Positions 25,301-34,018 are shown, counted from the stretch's first letter. The stretch is DNA of 64,000 bases from Sphaerisporangium perillae (GCF_023276435.1 NZ_JALLPO010000029.1:62001-126000); one strand, 5' to 3'. Numbers and translations: made by a program. The notes: generated by a model not told the origin, from the letters alone.

Positions 25301-26567
25301 TCACGGCGGCCAGGCCGAGCCGGAAAGCCTGCGGACGCCAGAGCGTCGGGCCGAGCCGGATGGGGTGCGGACGCCAGGTGAGCAGGGCCGCCAGGCCCAG
25401 GGCCAGCGGCAGCCGCAGCAGCGCGTCGAACTTGTGCAGGTTGCGGAACGGCGCGAGCGGGCCGTCGAGCAGGTTCCTGACCTGCTCGGACCAGGGGAAC
25501 GCCAGCGCGTCGGCGTGCCCGGCGCTGACGATCATGATTCCCGCGAGCACCGACAGCGCCAGGAACGTCCGCTCGGGGGTGGAGCGGCGGATCAGTCCCG
25601 CGAGGCCGAGTGCGGCGACGGCGGCGGTCACGACGATCAGCCAGGGCAGGGTGGCCTGGTCGTAGGCGGCGGGCAGCCACGGCCTGCCGTCCACGGGCAG
25701 GAAGGAGATCCAACTGGAGGTGCCGCGCAGCGTGTTGAGCAGGGACGTCACGCCCGTGGTGGCGCTCGCCGTCTCGATGAAGGGCAGGAAGGAGAAGATG
25801 TAGCGGCCGAGTACGACCAGCGGCACCAGCCACCACATCGACACGGCCACGACGCAGGTCAGCCACCAGAGCAGCAGCCGCCGCTTGCGCGGGCCGTTCT
25901 CCCGGGTGAGCAGGTAGAGCAGCGGGACGACGAGGACGGCCAGTTCGGCCGCGGCGTTGATGCCGCCCGCGAACAGGAACGCGACGGCGGACATGGCGGC
26001 GGCGCGGCGGGGGCCGATGCTCCCCTCCGCGCCGTGCACGAGCGGCAGCAGGATCCACGGCAGGACCGCGCTGGGCTGGAACTCCGAGGAGTTGACGCCG
26101 ACGAGCGCCAGCGCGTGCGGCGCGAGCGCGTACGTGAGGCCGGCCAGCAGCCTGGTGCCCGGGGAGCCGATGCGCAGGGCGCGCGCGAGCCGCTCGACGC
26201 CGAGGAACGCGGCGCACAGCACCAGGGTCATCCACAGCCGCTGGATGTTCCACGCCGGCATGTCGAGCCACCGGAACAGGGCGTAGAACGGCCCCATCGG
26301 GAACAGGTAGCCGTACGCCTGGTTCTGCAGGTGGCCGAAGAACGCGTCGTCCCACAGGTGGCCGGCCCGCTCCAGGAACCCGACGGGGTTGACCGCCATG
26401 TCGAGCTTGGTCTCGGCGATCACCTCGCCCGGCGAGGTGTTGAAGGCGATCGCCCCGAGGAGCAGGCAGCCCGCCAGCAGGCGGAGCCACCGGCGTAACC
26501 GGGATCCCGGGGCATCGGACCCGGCACGGCCGGCCGTCAGGCGGCGGAACCAGGCTTCAACGGTCAA
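22380..26567 (-). CDS. aftD: Alpha-(1->3)-arabinofuranosyltransferase, AftD-like
   Basis: A 1395-residue polytopic glycosyltransferase. Residues 28-450 hold about eleven membrane helices with the DUF3367 (AftD) signature: FNTSPGEVIAETKLDMAVNP, where the Glu and Asp after helix 1 are in the GT-C catalytic position, and WDDAFFGHLQNQAYGYLFPM. The middle and C-terminal parts contain discoidin-like carbohydrate-binding modules (DGDTRTGWRSDGWN, AMDGDVRTLWYAQPFD). Two or three further helices close the protein. In Mycobacterium AftD adds alpha-1,3 branches to arabinan using decaprenyl-phosphoarabinose, the product of the ubiA/dprE1/dprE2 module nearby. Length matches the family (about 1400 residues). 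GT4 and DUF2613 genes lie upstream; in mycobacteria a DUF2613 gene also neighbours aftD. Confidence 0.9.
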   Translation of the reverse strand: MTVEAWFRRLTAGRAGSDAPGSRLRRWLRLLAGCLLLGAIAFNTSPGEVIAETKLDMAVNPVGFLERAGHLWDDAFFGHLQNQAYGYLFPMGPFYALFRWLDMPAWNIQRLWMTLVLCAAFLGVERLARALRIGSPGTRLLAGLTYALAPHALALVGVNSSEFQPSAVLPWILLPLVHGAEGSIGPRRAAAMSAVAFLFAGGINAAAELAVLVVPLLYLLTRENGPRKRRLLLWWLTCVVAVSMWWLVPLVVLGRYIFSFLPFIETASATTGVTSLLNTLRGTSSWISFLPVDGRPWLPAAYDQATLPWLIVVTAAVAALGLAGLIRRSTPERTFLALSVLAGIMIVSAGHADALAFPWSEQVRNLLDGPLAPFRNLHKFDALLRLPLALGLAALLTWRPHPIRLGPTLWRPQAFRLGLAAVTTGLAGLAVLPVATAGITPAGAFTDLPSYWRDAATWLNANTGHGMVLAVPGSKRGEYLWGRPLDEPMQSLLTVRWATHSNVPWGSAGLARLLQAVDERFSNGEGSEGLTTTLRRIGVKYLLVRNDLARDTIGSAWPARVHQTLEDSTGLVRVAQFGPLVGQISNTTASNWFDQAYPALEVYAVPDPAPIAGIVPTGATLRMAGAPEGVLAMAEQGVLKDDAPVLVGDEPGAAAVPARKTVATDTLRRRRMVFGDVRRSAGPTLAEGAKQDATTDLLDPAWTSATSSARYLGIDDVRASSSDADINAAAGERDPGRLPYAAFDGDTRTGWRSDGWNGALGEWLETRFVEPVRMKDITIAFEQGPIGPPVAEVELSTATGTRRVAVRQTPDPQLFTPPQGPTTWLRIKVTKLAYQPKNPFGGRVGITEVAIPGVRPARAIAAPGLPGGADAGTVLLTAQGKAPACMRGSSAWTCSRRLEILGEDGYGFQRLFAVNKEQTRIVSGTAVLTDPRSATLLTTLPNDYPHVSASSTITDYPAVLGRAAMDGDVRTLWYAQPFDRHPTLSIDLGRARRFSEIKVLFPDSFLGKPPVKVTIRAGSRTVQAWVGGDGRVAFPALTTRRLDIEFTGPASRSIEVTEITIPGVKPLGQLGGFPLRLPCGYGPTLEVDGTTVPTRIVGGTLNDVLNGRPLNYAGCQPVRLIPGMTYVDASSTDAFRVRSVVLRGEPAADAGTTRVQPARVEAWGPEERRLTVTASERSYLTVNENYNAGWHAYLKGAQLTPVRLDGWRQAWILPAGSGTVVLRYEPDATYRLSLLVGLSLILAVLVLAWVRGRRANRPPPVGPGRVTARWIWLAAPLAGLWTGGLAGAVLVPALTVVGLWLPRVLAARHADGGRPRRAARAALSSWVPAAALVLAGLSAAVGTVLGVEQLTGLVPQLCCLVVIVRLLVAVPAPERLRGPAALPDPRERQPVEVPG

Positions 26568-26587
26568 AACACGGCCTTGGAAGGGGG

Positions 26588-27952
26588 TCAGGGGATATGG
26601 CTCTCACCTGCGGCGAGACGGAGACCAAGTGGACGAGTGTGCCCCTTTTGCTCCAGTTCGGCCGCGATGAGTCCGGTCATCCTAGCGCCCGTCCTTCCCC
26701 ACGAGAACTCCGCCGCCCACCCCCGGCACGCCCGCTGGACCTCGGCCCGGCGCATCGGGTCCGCGAGTTCCTTCAGCGCCCGGTCCACCACGTCGGCCAG
26801 CGACTCGCCGTCCCGGACCAGCCAGCCCGTGACGCCGTCCCGCACCGAGTCGCGCAGCCCCGCGACGTCATAGGCGACGGTCGGCACGCCGAGCGCCGCG
26901 GCCTCGATCACCGTCAGCCCCCAGCCTTCGAACTCCGACGCCGTCACGTTCAGCCGGGCGGCGCCGAGCACGGCGTTCTTCTCCGGCTCGGGCAGGAAGC
27001 CGTGCAGTCGCACCTTGGCCGTCACGCCGAGGTCGCGGGCTCTGCGCGCCAGCGGCTCGTACTCCGGGCCGCGCCCCACCACATGGACGTGCAGCTCCGG
27101 CCAGGTCTCCCCCAGCTCGGCCACCAGTTCCATCACGCGCTCCACGCGCTTGTGGCCGACCAGCCGGCCGAGGTAGGCGACGACCGGATCACCCGCGACC
27201 GGCTCGCCGCCGACCAGCGTCGCGACGGGACGCACGGCCGGGCTGCCGTTCGGGATGACCTCGATGGGCGCATGCCAGCCGAGCCTCTCGCGCAGCTCGG
27301 CCCGCGAGGACTCCGACACCGTCACGGTCGTGCGGCGGCGGTAGAGCCTGCGGGCCACCGGCCCCTCGATGAAGCAGCCGATCCGGGCCAGCCAGCGCGG
27401 GAAGAAGGCGTAGAACTGGCGGTCGTGCACATGGTGGACCAGGCAGATGACCGTGGTACGCCGGGCCACCACCAGGGGCGCGAAGAACGGGATGCCGTTC
27501 ATGCAGTCGATGACCACGTCGAACCGGCGCCGGCGCAGCAGCATCCACAGCGGGACCAGCAGGTAGACCAGGTAGCGGTTGCCCATGCGCCGGAGCTGGA
27601 TGTCCTCGCGCCGCTCACTGGCGGCCTGGCCCCGCTCGCGGCTGGTCAGGAAGTGCACCTCGGCGCCCTGGCCGAGCAGATGGCGGCCCACCTGCCAGGC
27701 GTACTCCTCCGCCCCGCCCGCCACGGACTGCGTGGGCTCCCGGAAGTTCAGCACCGCCACCCGTACGCCCTTGAGCGGCTGATCGGGAACGTCCGCGCCC
27801 TGGGCGGCCAGGCGCGGCACGCCGGGCGCCGCCACGGGGCCGTCCGTTGCGGTGACCTGCGCGGTGGGACCGTGGGTGTCGCCGGGCTCGGCCGCGCTAC
27901 GGGGGTGGCGGTCGGGATCCTGCGGCGCCCGGCCCACCTGCTGTGCGACCAC
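26588..27952 (-). CDS. Glycosyltransferase family 4
   Basis: A 454-residue GT-B enzyme from GTG 27952, with AAGGAG 5 bases upstream. A disordered 60-residue leader precedes the N-terminal domain (VAVLNFREPTQSVAGGAEEY, a donor/acceptor glycine loop). The C-terminal nucleotide-sugar domain carries YLGRLVGHKRVERVMEL and the EX7E motif in SEFEGWGLTVIEAAALG. It lies 20 bases upstream of the aftD-like gene on the same strand, so co-transcription is likely. It probably acts on a cytosolic lipid-linked or nucleotide-sugar intermediate of the same glycan. Donor and acceptor are not predictable. Confidence 0.9.
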   Translation of the reverse strand: MVAQQVGRAPQDPDRHPRSAAEPGDTHGPTAQVTATDGPVAAPGVPRLAAQGADVPDQPLKGVRVAVLNFREPTQSVAGGAEEYAWQVGRHLLGQGAEVHFLTSRERGQAASERREDIQLRRMGNRYLVYLLVPLWMLLRRRRFDVVIDCMNGIPFFAPLVVARRTTVICLVHHVHDRQFYAFFPRWLARIGCFIEGPVARRLYRRRTTVTVSESSRAELRERLGWHAPIEVIPNGSPAVRPVATLVGGEPVAGDPVVAYLGRLVGHKRVERVMELVAELGETWPELHVHVVGRGPEYEPLARRARDLGVTAKVRLHGFLPEPEKNAVLGAARLNVTASEFEGWGLTVIEAAALGVPTVAYDVAGLRDSVRDGVTGWLVRDGESLADVVDRALKELADPMRRAEVQRACRGWAAEFSWGRTGARMTGLIAAELEQKGHTRPLGLRLAAGESHIP

Positions 27953-28128
27953 GGACACTCCTTCTGTTGTGTCGAGCCCCCCTGGCTATGCGCTGTCCCC
28001 CGCGTTCCGGTGCGCGGTCTCGGAGCATGGGCATGGTTTTCAGGCATGGCGAAGCCACGCCTCGTGCTCATCGGCTGGAGCAACAGGCCGGGCTCACCGA
28101 TCGCGGCGTGAGCCCCACCCGTGAAAGA

Positions 28129-28260
28129 TCATCGGTTGCCGTAGTTGTACAGCGGCTTGTTGGGCGGTTGAGGGCTGGGGGCGACAACGTTGACGACGCT
28201 GATGGACGCGCCGATCGCCAGAACCACCCCAACGACGAGAGCAGCGAGTACTCGCACCAT
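28129..28260 (-). CDS. DUF2613-like small membrane or secreted peptide
   Basis: A 43-residue peptide from ATG 28260 with GGAGGGAG upstream. A single hydrophobic helix (RVLAALVVGVVLAIGASISV) is followed by VNVVAPSPQPPNKPLYNYGN and a terminal R. The ending around YG.R and the overall design match DUF2613, the family that includes the mycobacterial small secreted protein encoded next to aftD. The same neighbourhood here supports the call. Its function is unknown, possibly a subunit or regulator of the arabinosyltransferase. Confidence 0.65.
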   Translation of the reverse strand: MVRVLAALVVGVVLAIGASISVVNVVAPSPQPPNKPLYNYGNR

Positions 28261-28315
28261 TGGGCTTTCTCCCTCCAAAATGCGGACGCCTAGGGACCCA
28301 CCGAGAGTAGAACGT

Positions 28316-28346
28316 GATACAGGTAACAAGCCAGGACATTGGTCAA
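28316..28346 (-). promoter_or_regulatory. Possible promoter of the DUF2613-GT4-aftD unit
   Basis: On the minus strand, TTGACC (28346-28341) is followed after 18 bases by CTGTAT (28322-28317), about 55 bases before the DUF2613 start. The stretch is markedly less GC-rich than its surroundings. The -10 match is weak. Confidence 0.3.
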
Positions 28347-28402
28347 AACGTAATAAATGGACTTACCGTCCAGTATGCACAGCCTGATGGCCCCGGCCTA
28401 GG

Positions 28403-30067
28403 TCACAAGCGCAGCAGGGTCATCTCCCGACCCACGAAGGCGGGCACGGCCCCAGGTAGCCGGGATCGGAACGTGTTCTCGTTCTGTCTCACGATGAGCA
28501 CGTACCGTATGCCCGCCGCCCGCAGCACCGCCGTCAGCGGGCCGGTGCGCGTACCCAGCACCGCCCCGATCCGCCGGCCCAGCCGGTCCTCGCCGGCCAC
28601 CTGGAGGATCCGCCCGCGTCCCAGGCCCACGGCGAGCGCGTCGTTCCAGACCACCCGCCGCGCGAACGCCTTGGTCGCCGGGTCCAGGATCACCCGGCCG
28701 CCGTTCCACGCGAACGCCCGGTGCGCCCCCCACGGCAGCGACAGCAACGCCCCCGGACGCGGGTCCCCGTTCACGATGGCCTGCACCCGCCGCCACTCCT
28801 CCGGATACCCCACCGCCACCAAGCGCCCCGCCGCCCCGAACGCGAACAAGGGCATCACCAACACCGGCAACAACGCGGCCACCACCGCCGTCATCACCAC
28901 CCCGCCCCGCACACCGCCACGGCCCTCTTCCGGCCGGCAGACGCGGCCCGTGAACAGGCCGAAGCCGATCGCCTGGACCAGGGCCAGAGGGGCGATGTAC
29001 AGCTGGCCGTCGCGCAGGGGGCCGAAGCCGGGCCACCAGGCGATCAGGGACTTCAGCATGCCGGGGGCGTACGCGCCGGTCAGCGCGATGACGAGACCCG
29101 CGCAGGCCGCGAGGAGCAGTCCGGCCCGATACGGCGCCTCACCGCTGACCGGTACCTGAGCGGGCGCCTCGCCGCTGACCGGTACCTGGGGTGGCGTGTC
29201 GTCGCCGGCGGGTGCCTGGGGCGGCGTCTGGCCGCCGGTGAGGGGGCGGGGAAGCAGGACGAAGGCGGCTACGGCGATCACCGCGATGATCAGGCGGGCT
29301 GTGGCGAGCCACCAGGCGGACTGGCCGGGCACGTCGGCCTCGGCGTTCCAGATGCCGCCGAGGGACAGCAGGCTGCCCACCGTGCCGAATGGCCCGTCGG
29401 CGCGCGGGGCGAACGCCTCGACCCCGGCAGGATCGGTCACGGCCTCGCTCAGCAGCGCCGGGATCGCCCACGGCAGGCTGAGCACAGCGATCACCGCCAC
29501 CGCCTCCAGCGTGCCCCGGAGCCGCCGGCCCGGCCGGGTGGCCGCCACAGGGAGCACGGCGAGCGCGGACACGAGCATGGCCTGGAAGCCCCCGATGGCC
29601 GCGGGCAGGAGCGCCAAGGCGAGCCGCCAGGGACCGCCGCCGCGGGCCGCCGCCCTGACCGCCCACGGCAGCCCCGCGAATCCGAGCAGCAACGCCCACT
29701 GGCCGAGCAGCAGCCGCTGGGCGAGGTAGGCGTTCCACACGTAGAACACCGCCGCCGCCACCCGGGGAGCCGGCCGGTCCCCTGGTATCAGTCCCGCCGC
29801 TCCGCTCCCGGCCAGCACGAAGATCCCGACCAGGATCAGCTTCTGCACGACCTGCGCCGGCGCGATGTGCGAGAGCAGCGCGACCACGAGATCACTCGGC
29901 ACCGCACGGGGGAAACCACTGACCTGCCACATCACCGGAGGGTCCGGCACGAACACCATGTCGTATCGCAGCACGAATCCGGGCTTGAGCGCGGGCCCGA
30001 GGGCCACGAGCCCGAGAATCAGTCCGGCGAGCACGGGGACCGCCCCCACGAACCGGCGACCGCGCAT
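28403..30067 (-). CDS. Polytopic membrane protein, possible glycan-assembly protein
   Basis: A 554-residue protein with an N-terminal signal-anchor (GRRFVGAVPVLAGLILGLVA) and about ten to twelve helices through residue 430, then a soluble C-terminal domain. After helix 1, FVLRYDMVFVPDPPVMW places an Asp where GT-C enzymes carry a catalytic acid. A cytoplasmic or periplasmic loop near residues 275-310 has imperfect repeats (TPPQVPVSGEAPAQVPVSGE). The C-terminal NGGRVILDPATKAFARRVVW segment recalls soluble domains of AftD-like proteins. I do not recognise a named family. It is upstream of the DUF2613-GT4-aftD unit in the same direction, separated by a probable promoter. Confidence 0.7.
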   Translation of the reverse strand: MRGRRFVGAVPVLAGLILGLVALGPALKPGFVLRYDMVFVPDPPVMWQVSGFPRAVPSDLVVALLSHIAPAQVVQKLILVGIFVLAGSGAAGLIPGDRPAPRVAAAVFYVWNAYLAQRLLLGQWALLLGFAGLPWAVRAAARGGGPWRLALALLPAAIGGFQAMLVSALAVLPVAATRPGRRLRGTLEAVAVIAVLSLPWAIPALLSEAVTDPAGVEAFAPRADGPFGTVGSLLSLGGIWNAEADVPGQSAWWLATARLIIAVIAVAAFVLLPRPLTGGQTPPQAPAGDDTPPQVPVSGEAPAQVPVSGEAPYRAGLLLAACAGLVIALTGAYAPGMLKSLIAWWPGFGPLRDGQLYIAPLALVQAIGFGLFTGRVCRPEEGRGGVRGGVVMTAVVAALLPVLVMPLFAFGAAGRLVAVGYPEEWRRVQAIVNGDPRPGALLSLPWGAHRAFAWNGGRVILDPATKAFARRVVWNDALAVGLGRGRILQVAGEDRLGRRIGAVLGTRTGPLTAVLRAAGIRYVLIVRQNENTFRSRLPGAVPAFVGREMTLLRL

Positions 30068-30142
30068 GACCTCGCACTACCCCCGGTCCGCAAGCACCTC
30101 GACCCCGCAAAACTACCCGAATCAGGACCTTAGTAATAAGGC

Positions 30143-31240
30143 TCAGAGGCCGGCGAAGAACTCCCGCACGTCCTGAATCAGCATGTCGGGCTGCTCCAAC
30201 GCGACATAGGCACCGCCCTTGTCGAACTCCGTCCATCGGGCCACCGTCGTGTCGCGCTCGGCGAAGCGGCGGATCGTGACGTCGCCGGGTGTGACCACGA
30301 ACGCCGTGGGGACGTTCACTCGCTTCTTCGGTCCCCAGCCTTCGGGGTCGTGGGCCACGTCGTAGTAGCTCTGCGCGATCGAGCCCGACGTGCCGGTGAA
30401 CCATTGGACGCTCACATCGGTCAGGATGCGGTCGCGGGAGAAGGCGTCCTCGGGCAGGTCCGAAGATGGGTCGCTCCACTCTTTGAACTTCTCCACCACC
30501 CAGGCGAGCTGGCCGGCGGGTGAGTCGTGCAGACCGTGGGCGATGGTCTGAGGCCTGGTCGACATGATGACGTTGAACCCGAAACCGTCCTGCATGAACC
30601 GCTGGATGCTCGCCAGCCGCGCCTGCTCGGTCTCGGTCAGCCCCTCCATGTCGTCGCCCGGGATGGCGACGTAGGCGTTGACGTGCAGCCCGATCAGCCG
30701 CTCGGGCACCTGGCGGCCGAGCTCGAGGGAGAGGTTCGCACCGCCACCGCCGCCGTGCGCGCCGTAACGGTCGTAGCCGAGGCGCTCCATCAGCTCGGCG
30801 AACGCCGCCGCCGTCCGTTCGACGGTCCAGCCGGTGCTGGTGAGCGGGCTGGAGAAGCCGAAGCCCGGCATGGCGGGCACGACGAGGTGGAAGTCACGCG
30901 ACAACGGGCCGATGACGTCGAGCAGGCCCATCGTCGCGCCGGGGTTGTCGTGCAGGAGCAGCAGCGCCTTGGCGTCCTGGCGCTCGGAACGGATGTGCTT
31001 GTAGTGGACGCTTTGGCCCTGGATCTCGGCGGTGAACTGCGGCCATTGGTTCAGTTCGGCCTCGGCCTCGCGCCAGTCGAAGTCGTGGACCCAGTAGTCG
31101 GCCAGGCTCCGCAGGTAGCCGACGGGCACGCCGCGGCTCCAGCCGGCGCCCGGGATCTCCGGCGTCCAGCGGGTGCGGAGCAGCCGGTCGCGCAGGTCGT
31201 CGAGAGCGCTCTGGGGAATGTCGATCCGGAAAGGTGTCAT
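30143..31240 (-). CDS. Epoxide hydrolase-fold protein lacking its catalytic residues
   Basis: A 365-residue protein that matches epoxide hydrolases over its full length, including the N-terminal EHN cap (DDLRDRLLRTRWTPEIPGAG, YLRSLADYWVHDFDWREAE) and the alpha/beta core. Three active-site motifs have changed. The oxyanion motif HGWPGS is LHDNPGATM. The nucleophile elbow GGDWG is GGGGG, with Gly165 at the Asp position. The C-terminal GGHF motif is GGAYVALE, with Ala344 at the catalytic His. The rest is well conserved, with no frameshift, and codon use is normal, so this looks like a maintained pseudoenzyme rather than a decaying gene. It is divergent from a LAL regulator across 59 bases. Confidence 0.85.
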   Translation of the reverse strand: MTPFRIDIPQSALDDLRDRLLRTRWTPEIPGAGWSRGVPVGYLRSLADYWVHDFDWREAEAELNQWPQFTAEIQGQSVHYKHIRSERQDAKALLLLHDNPGATMGLLDVIGPLSRDFHLVVPAMPGFGFSSPLTSTGWTVERTAAAFAELMERLGYDRYGAHGGGGGANLSLELGRQVPERLIGLHVNAYVAIPGDDMEGLTETEQARLASIQRFMQDGFGFNVIMSTRPQTIAHGLHDSPAGQLAWVVEKFKEWSDPSSDLPEDAFSRDRILTDVSVQWFTGTSGSIAQSYYDVAHDPEGWGPKKRVNVPTAFVVTPGDVTIRRFAERDTTVARWTEFDKGGAYVALEQPDMLIQDVREFFAGL

Positions 31241-31299
31241 GGAGAAGACAGTACGAGTCGCTACATGTGGGACGAATGAGTCAACGCATAGGTAATACG

Positions 31300-33927
31300 A
31301 TGCGCCACATGCTTTACGGACGCGCGGACGAGCAGGCCGCAGTTGAGCGGCTCGTCACCCGAGCGAGAACGGGCACCAGCGGCGTCCTGGTCGTGCGAGG
31401 CGAGCCCGGCATCGGCAAGAGCGCACTTCTGGAGCAGGCCATCGGAGCCGCCGAGGGCATGCGGGTGCTCCGAGGCACCGGCATCGAGTCCGAGGCCGAG
31501 CTCCCCTTCGCCGGATTGCACCTGCTGCTGCGCCCAGCGCTCGGCCTACTCGATCGGCTGCCCAGCCCTCAGCAAGCCGCACTACGCGGAGCCTTCGGCC
31601 TCGGGCTCGCCTACGGCGAGCGGCTCCTCGTCGGGCTGAGCGTGCTGTCGTTGTTGTCGGAGTACGCGGGCACGGACGGCCTGCTCTGCGTCATCGACGA
31701 CGCCCAATGGTTGGACCACGCCTCGGCCGAGGCTCTGATGATCGCGGCCAGGCGGCTGGACGGCGAAGGGGTCGCCCTCCTCCTCGCGGCCAGGACGCCG
31801 GGCCTGCCCGCACCCGGGCTGCCGCAGTTGCAACTGGAGCCGCTCGATGAGCGGGCGTCGGCCTCCCTGCTGGCGGAGGCCGACGCCGACGTGCCGCTCG
31901 GCCTCTCGCGGCGTGTGCTCGCGGAAGCGGCGGGCAATCCGCTCGCGCTCATCGAACTGCCCAAGGCCCTGGACCGGGCCGAGCCTGGGGAGCTGCCTCT
32001 GACCAGGAGGCTGCAGGACGCGTTCGAACGGCGCCTCGCTCCTCTGCCGCCACAGAGCCGGACCCTGCTGCTGCTGGCCGCCGCCGGTACCGGCGAGCTG
32101 ACACCACTGCTGGCCGCCGCCCGCGAACTCGGCGTCTCCCTCCAAGCCGTCGAACCGGCCGAGGACTGCGGGTTGATCGAGGTGAAGGACGGGCGGCTGG
32201 CCTTCCGCCACCCCCTCATGCGGGCCGCCGCCTACCACAGCGCTCCGCCGAGCGCTCGCCTGACCGCGCATCTCGCGCTGGCCGCGGCGTTCTCCGAGCC
32301 CAAGGACGCCGATCGGCGGGCCTGGCACCTCGCCGCCGCCGCGACCGGTGAGGACGAGGCACTGGCGGAGGAACTGGAGCGCACCGCCGTACGGGCTGCG
32401 GGACGCAACGGGTACGCGGCCGCCGCGGCCGCCTACCGGCGCGCGGCCGAGCTGAGCGCCGTCCGGGGGGAGCGTACCCGGCGGCTGACGCTCGCGGCCG
32501 AGTCGATGGAGTACGGCGGGCTCTTCGACCAGGCCCGTGCCATCGCCGAGCAGGCCGGCGGACCGGACGTCGAGCCCGAGCTGACCTCCAGGCTCATTCG
32601 CGTACGGGCCTGCTCCGACTACGGGCAGGGGTTGCTGCCCAGCGCCCACGCCCAGCTGTCACTGGGCGCCGCCCACATCACCGAGGATGACCCGCGAGAG
32701 GCCGCCTGGCTGCTACTGGACGCCTGCTCGCTCATCTGGCTCGACGGCGACAGGGACATGGCGGCGCGCACCGCCGCGCAGCTCATCGACCTGCGCCTGC
32801 CGCCGGGCGACCCGGTCCTGCCGGTGTACCGGCTGAGCCTGTGGTTCGTCTCGCTGGCCCTGCGCAGGCCGGTCGAGGGGCTGCCACCGCTCCCCGAGGT
32901 GGTGCCGGCCGCCCGCGAGCTGGGCGGCATCGACCGGCGTGGCCTGCTGCTGACGGCCGCGCTCGGCCTGGCCGAGCCCGACGGACGCGCGCATGACCTG
33001 GCCACCGCCGTGCTCGCCCGGATCCGCGAGGAGAACATGGTAGGGCTGCTGCCCCAGGCGCTGGTCCACCTCGCCTCGATCCAGCTCGCGGTCGGCTGGT
33101 ACGCCGACGCGCGGGCGCACGCGAATGAGGCAGCTCGCATCGCCGCCGACACCGCTCAGCCTCAGTGGGTCAAGCAGGCGAACCTGTTGCTCGCCCACCT
33201 GGCCGCCATCGAGGGCGACACCGACGGCTGCGAGGGTTTCCCGGAAGCTCGGGCCCTGCTCAACCTGGGTCTCGGCGGTACGGAGGCGGCGCTGCTGGAG
33301 CTGGAGAACCTCGTGTACGGCCGGGCGCGCAACCAGATCTTCGCCATGCGCAGCGTGCCCGACCTCGTCGAGGCGGCGGTGCGCTGCGGCAGGCGCCCAC
33401 GGGCCACCGAGCCGTTCGCCCGCTTCGCCGAGTGGGCGGACCTGCTCGACCAGCGATGGGCGCACGCTTTGGTGTCCCGCTGCCGGGCCCTGCTGGAGCC
33501 GGCCGAGGAGCATTTCACGGCCGCGATCGAGCTGCACGGCCACGACCGCCCCTTCGAGCGAGCACGCACCGAACTGCTCTACGGCGAATGGCTGCGCAGG
33601 GCCAGACGGAGAACAGACGCGCGGCCGCACCTCGCGCTGGCCGTGGAGATCTTCGACCGGCTCGGCTCCGCACCATGGTCGGCGCGGGCTCGCGCCGAGC
33701 TCGACGCGGCAGGATGGGCGACGTCACGGACCGAGGGGTTCGACCCGCTCGCCGTTCTCACGCCGCAGGAGCGCCAGATCACCCAGCTCGCGGCCCAAGG
33801 GCTGTCCAACCGTGACATCGCAGCCCGGCTGTTCCTGAGCCCGCGTACGGTCGGCCAGCACTTGTACAAGGCGTTCCCCAAGCTGGGCGTCACATCCCGG
33901 ACAGAGCTCAGCGCCCTGTCAATGTGA
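31300..33927 (+). CDS. Large ATP-binding LuxR-type regulator (LAL family)
   Basis: An 875-residue regulator from ATG 31300 (AGG 7 bases upstream; ATG 31276 and 31309 are alternatives). The AAA/NACHT-like ATPase lies at the N-terminus: Walker A in VVRGEPGIGKSALLEQA, Walker B in LLCVIDDAQWLDHAS. A long alpha-helical, TPR-like middle region follows. The LuxR helix-turn-helix occupies the last 60 residues (LTPQERQITQLAAQGLSN, FLSPRTVGQHLYKAFPKLG). LAL regulators of this MalT-like layout commonly control pathway genes beside them. The closest candidate is the divergent epoxide-hydrolase-like gene. A strong terminator follows. Confidence 0.92.
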   Translation: MRHMLYGRADEQAAVERLVTRARTGTSGVLVVRGEPGIGKSALLEQAIGAAEGMRVLRGTGIESEAELPFAGLHLLLRPALGLLDRLPSPQQAALRGAFGLGLAYGERLLVGLSVLSLLSEYAGTDGLLCVIDDAQWLDHASAEALMIAARRLDGEGVALLLAARTPGLPAPGLPQLQLEPLDERASASLLAEADADVPLGLSRRVLAEAAGNPLALIELPKALDRAEPGELPLTRRLQDAFERRLAPLPPQSRTLLLLAAAGTGELTPLLAAARELGVSLQAVEPAEDCGLIEVKDGRLAFRHPLMRAAAYHSAPPSARLTAHLALAAAFSEPKDADRRAWHLAAAATGEDEALAEELERTAVRAAGRNGYAAAAAAYRRAAELSAVRGERTRRLTLAAESMEYGGLFDQARAIAEQAGGPDVEPELTSRLIRVRACSDYGQGLLPSAHAQLSLGAAHITEDDPREAAWLLLDACSLIWLDGDRDMAARTAAQLIDLRLPPGDPVLPVYRLSLWFVSLALRRPVEGLPPLPEVVPAARELGGIDRRGLLLTAALGLAEPDGRAHDLATAVLARIREENMVGLLPQALVHLASIQLAVGWYADARAHANEAARIAADTAQPQWVKQANLLLAHLAAIEGDTDGCEGFPEARALLNLGLGGTEAALLELENLVYGRARNQIFAMRSVPDLVEAAVRCGRRPRATEPFARFAEWADLLDQRWAHALVSRCRALLEPAEEHFTAAIELHGHDRPFERARTELLYGEWLRRARRRTDARPHLALAVEIFDRLGSAPWSARARAELDAAGWATSRTEGFDPLAVLTPQERQITQLAAQGLSNRDIAARLFLSPRTVGQHLYKAFPKLGVTSRTELSALSM

Positions 33928-33950
33928 CACGACCCCGCCGCCTGACGGAC

Positions 33951-33986
33951 ACGCCCGAGGAACCCGATGAGCGGTTCCTCGGGCGT
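33951..33986. terminator. Bidirectional terminator between convergent genes
   Basis: A perfect 14-bp stem (ACGCCCGAGGAACC at 33951-33964, complement at 33973-33986) with an 8-base loop lies between the convergent LAL regulator and acyl-CoA dehydrogenase genes. Confidence 0.85.
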
Positions 33987-34018
33987 TAGCGCGGTCACTT
34001 GCTCGATTACCTGCCCGG

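Noticed and set aside
22641-26498. Long open frame antisense to the aftD-like gene
   Set aside because: Same reason; no ribosome binding site, and low-complexity translation.
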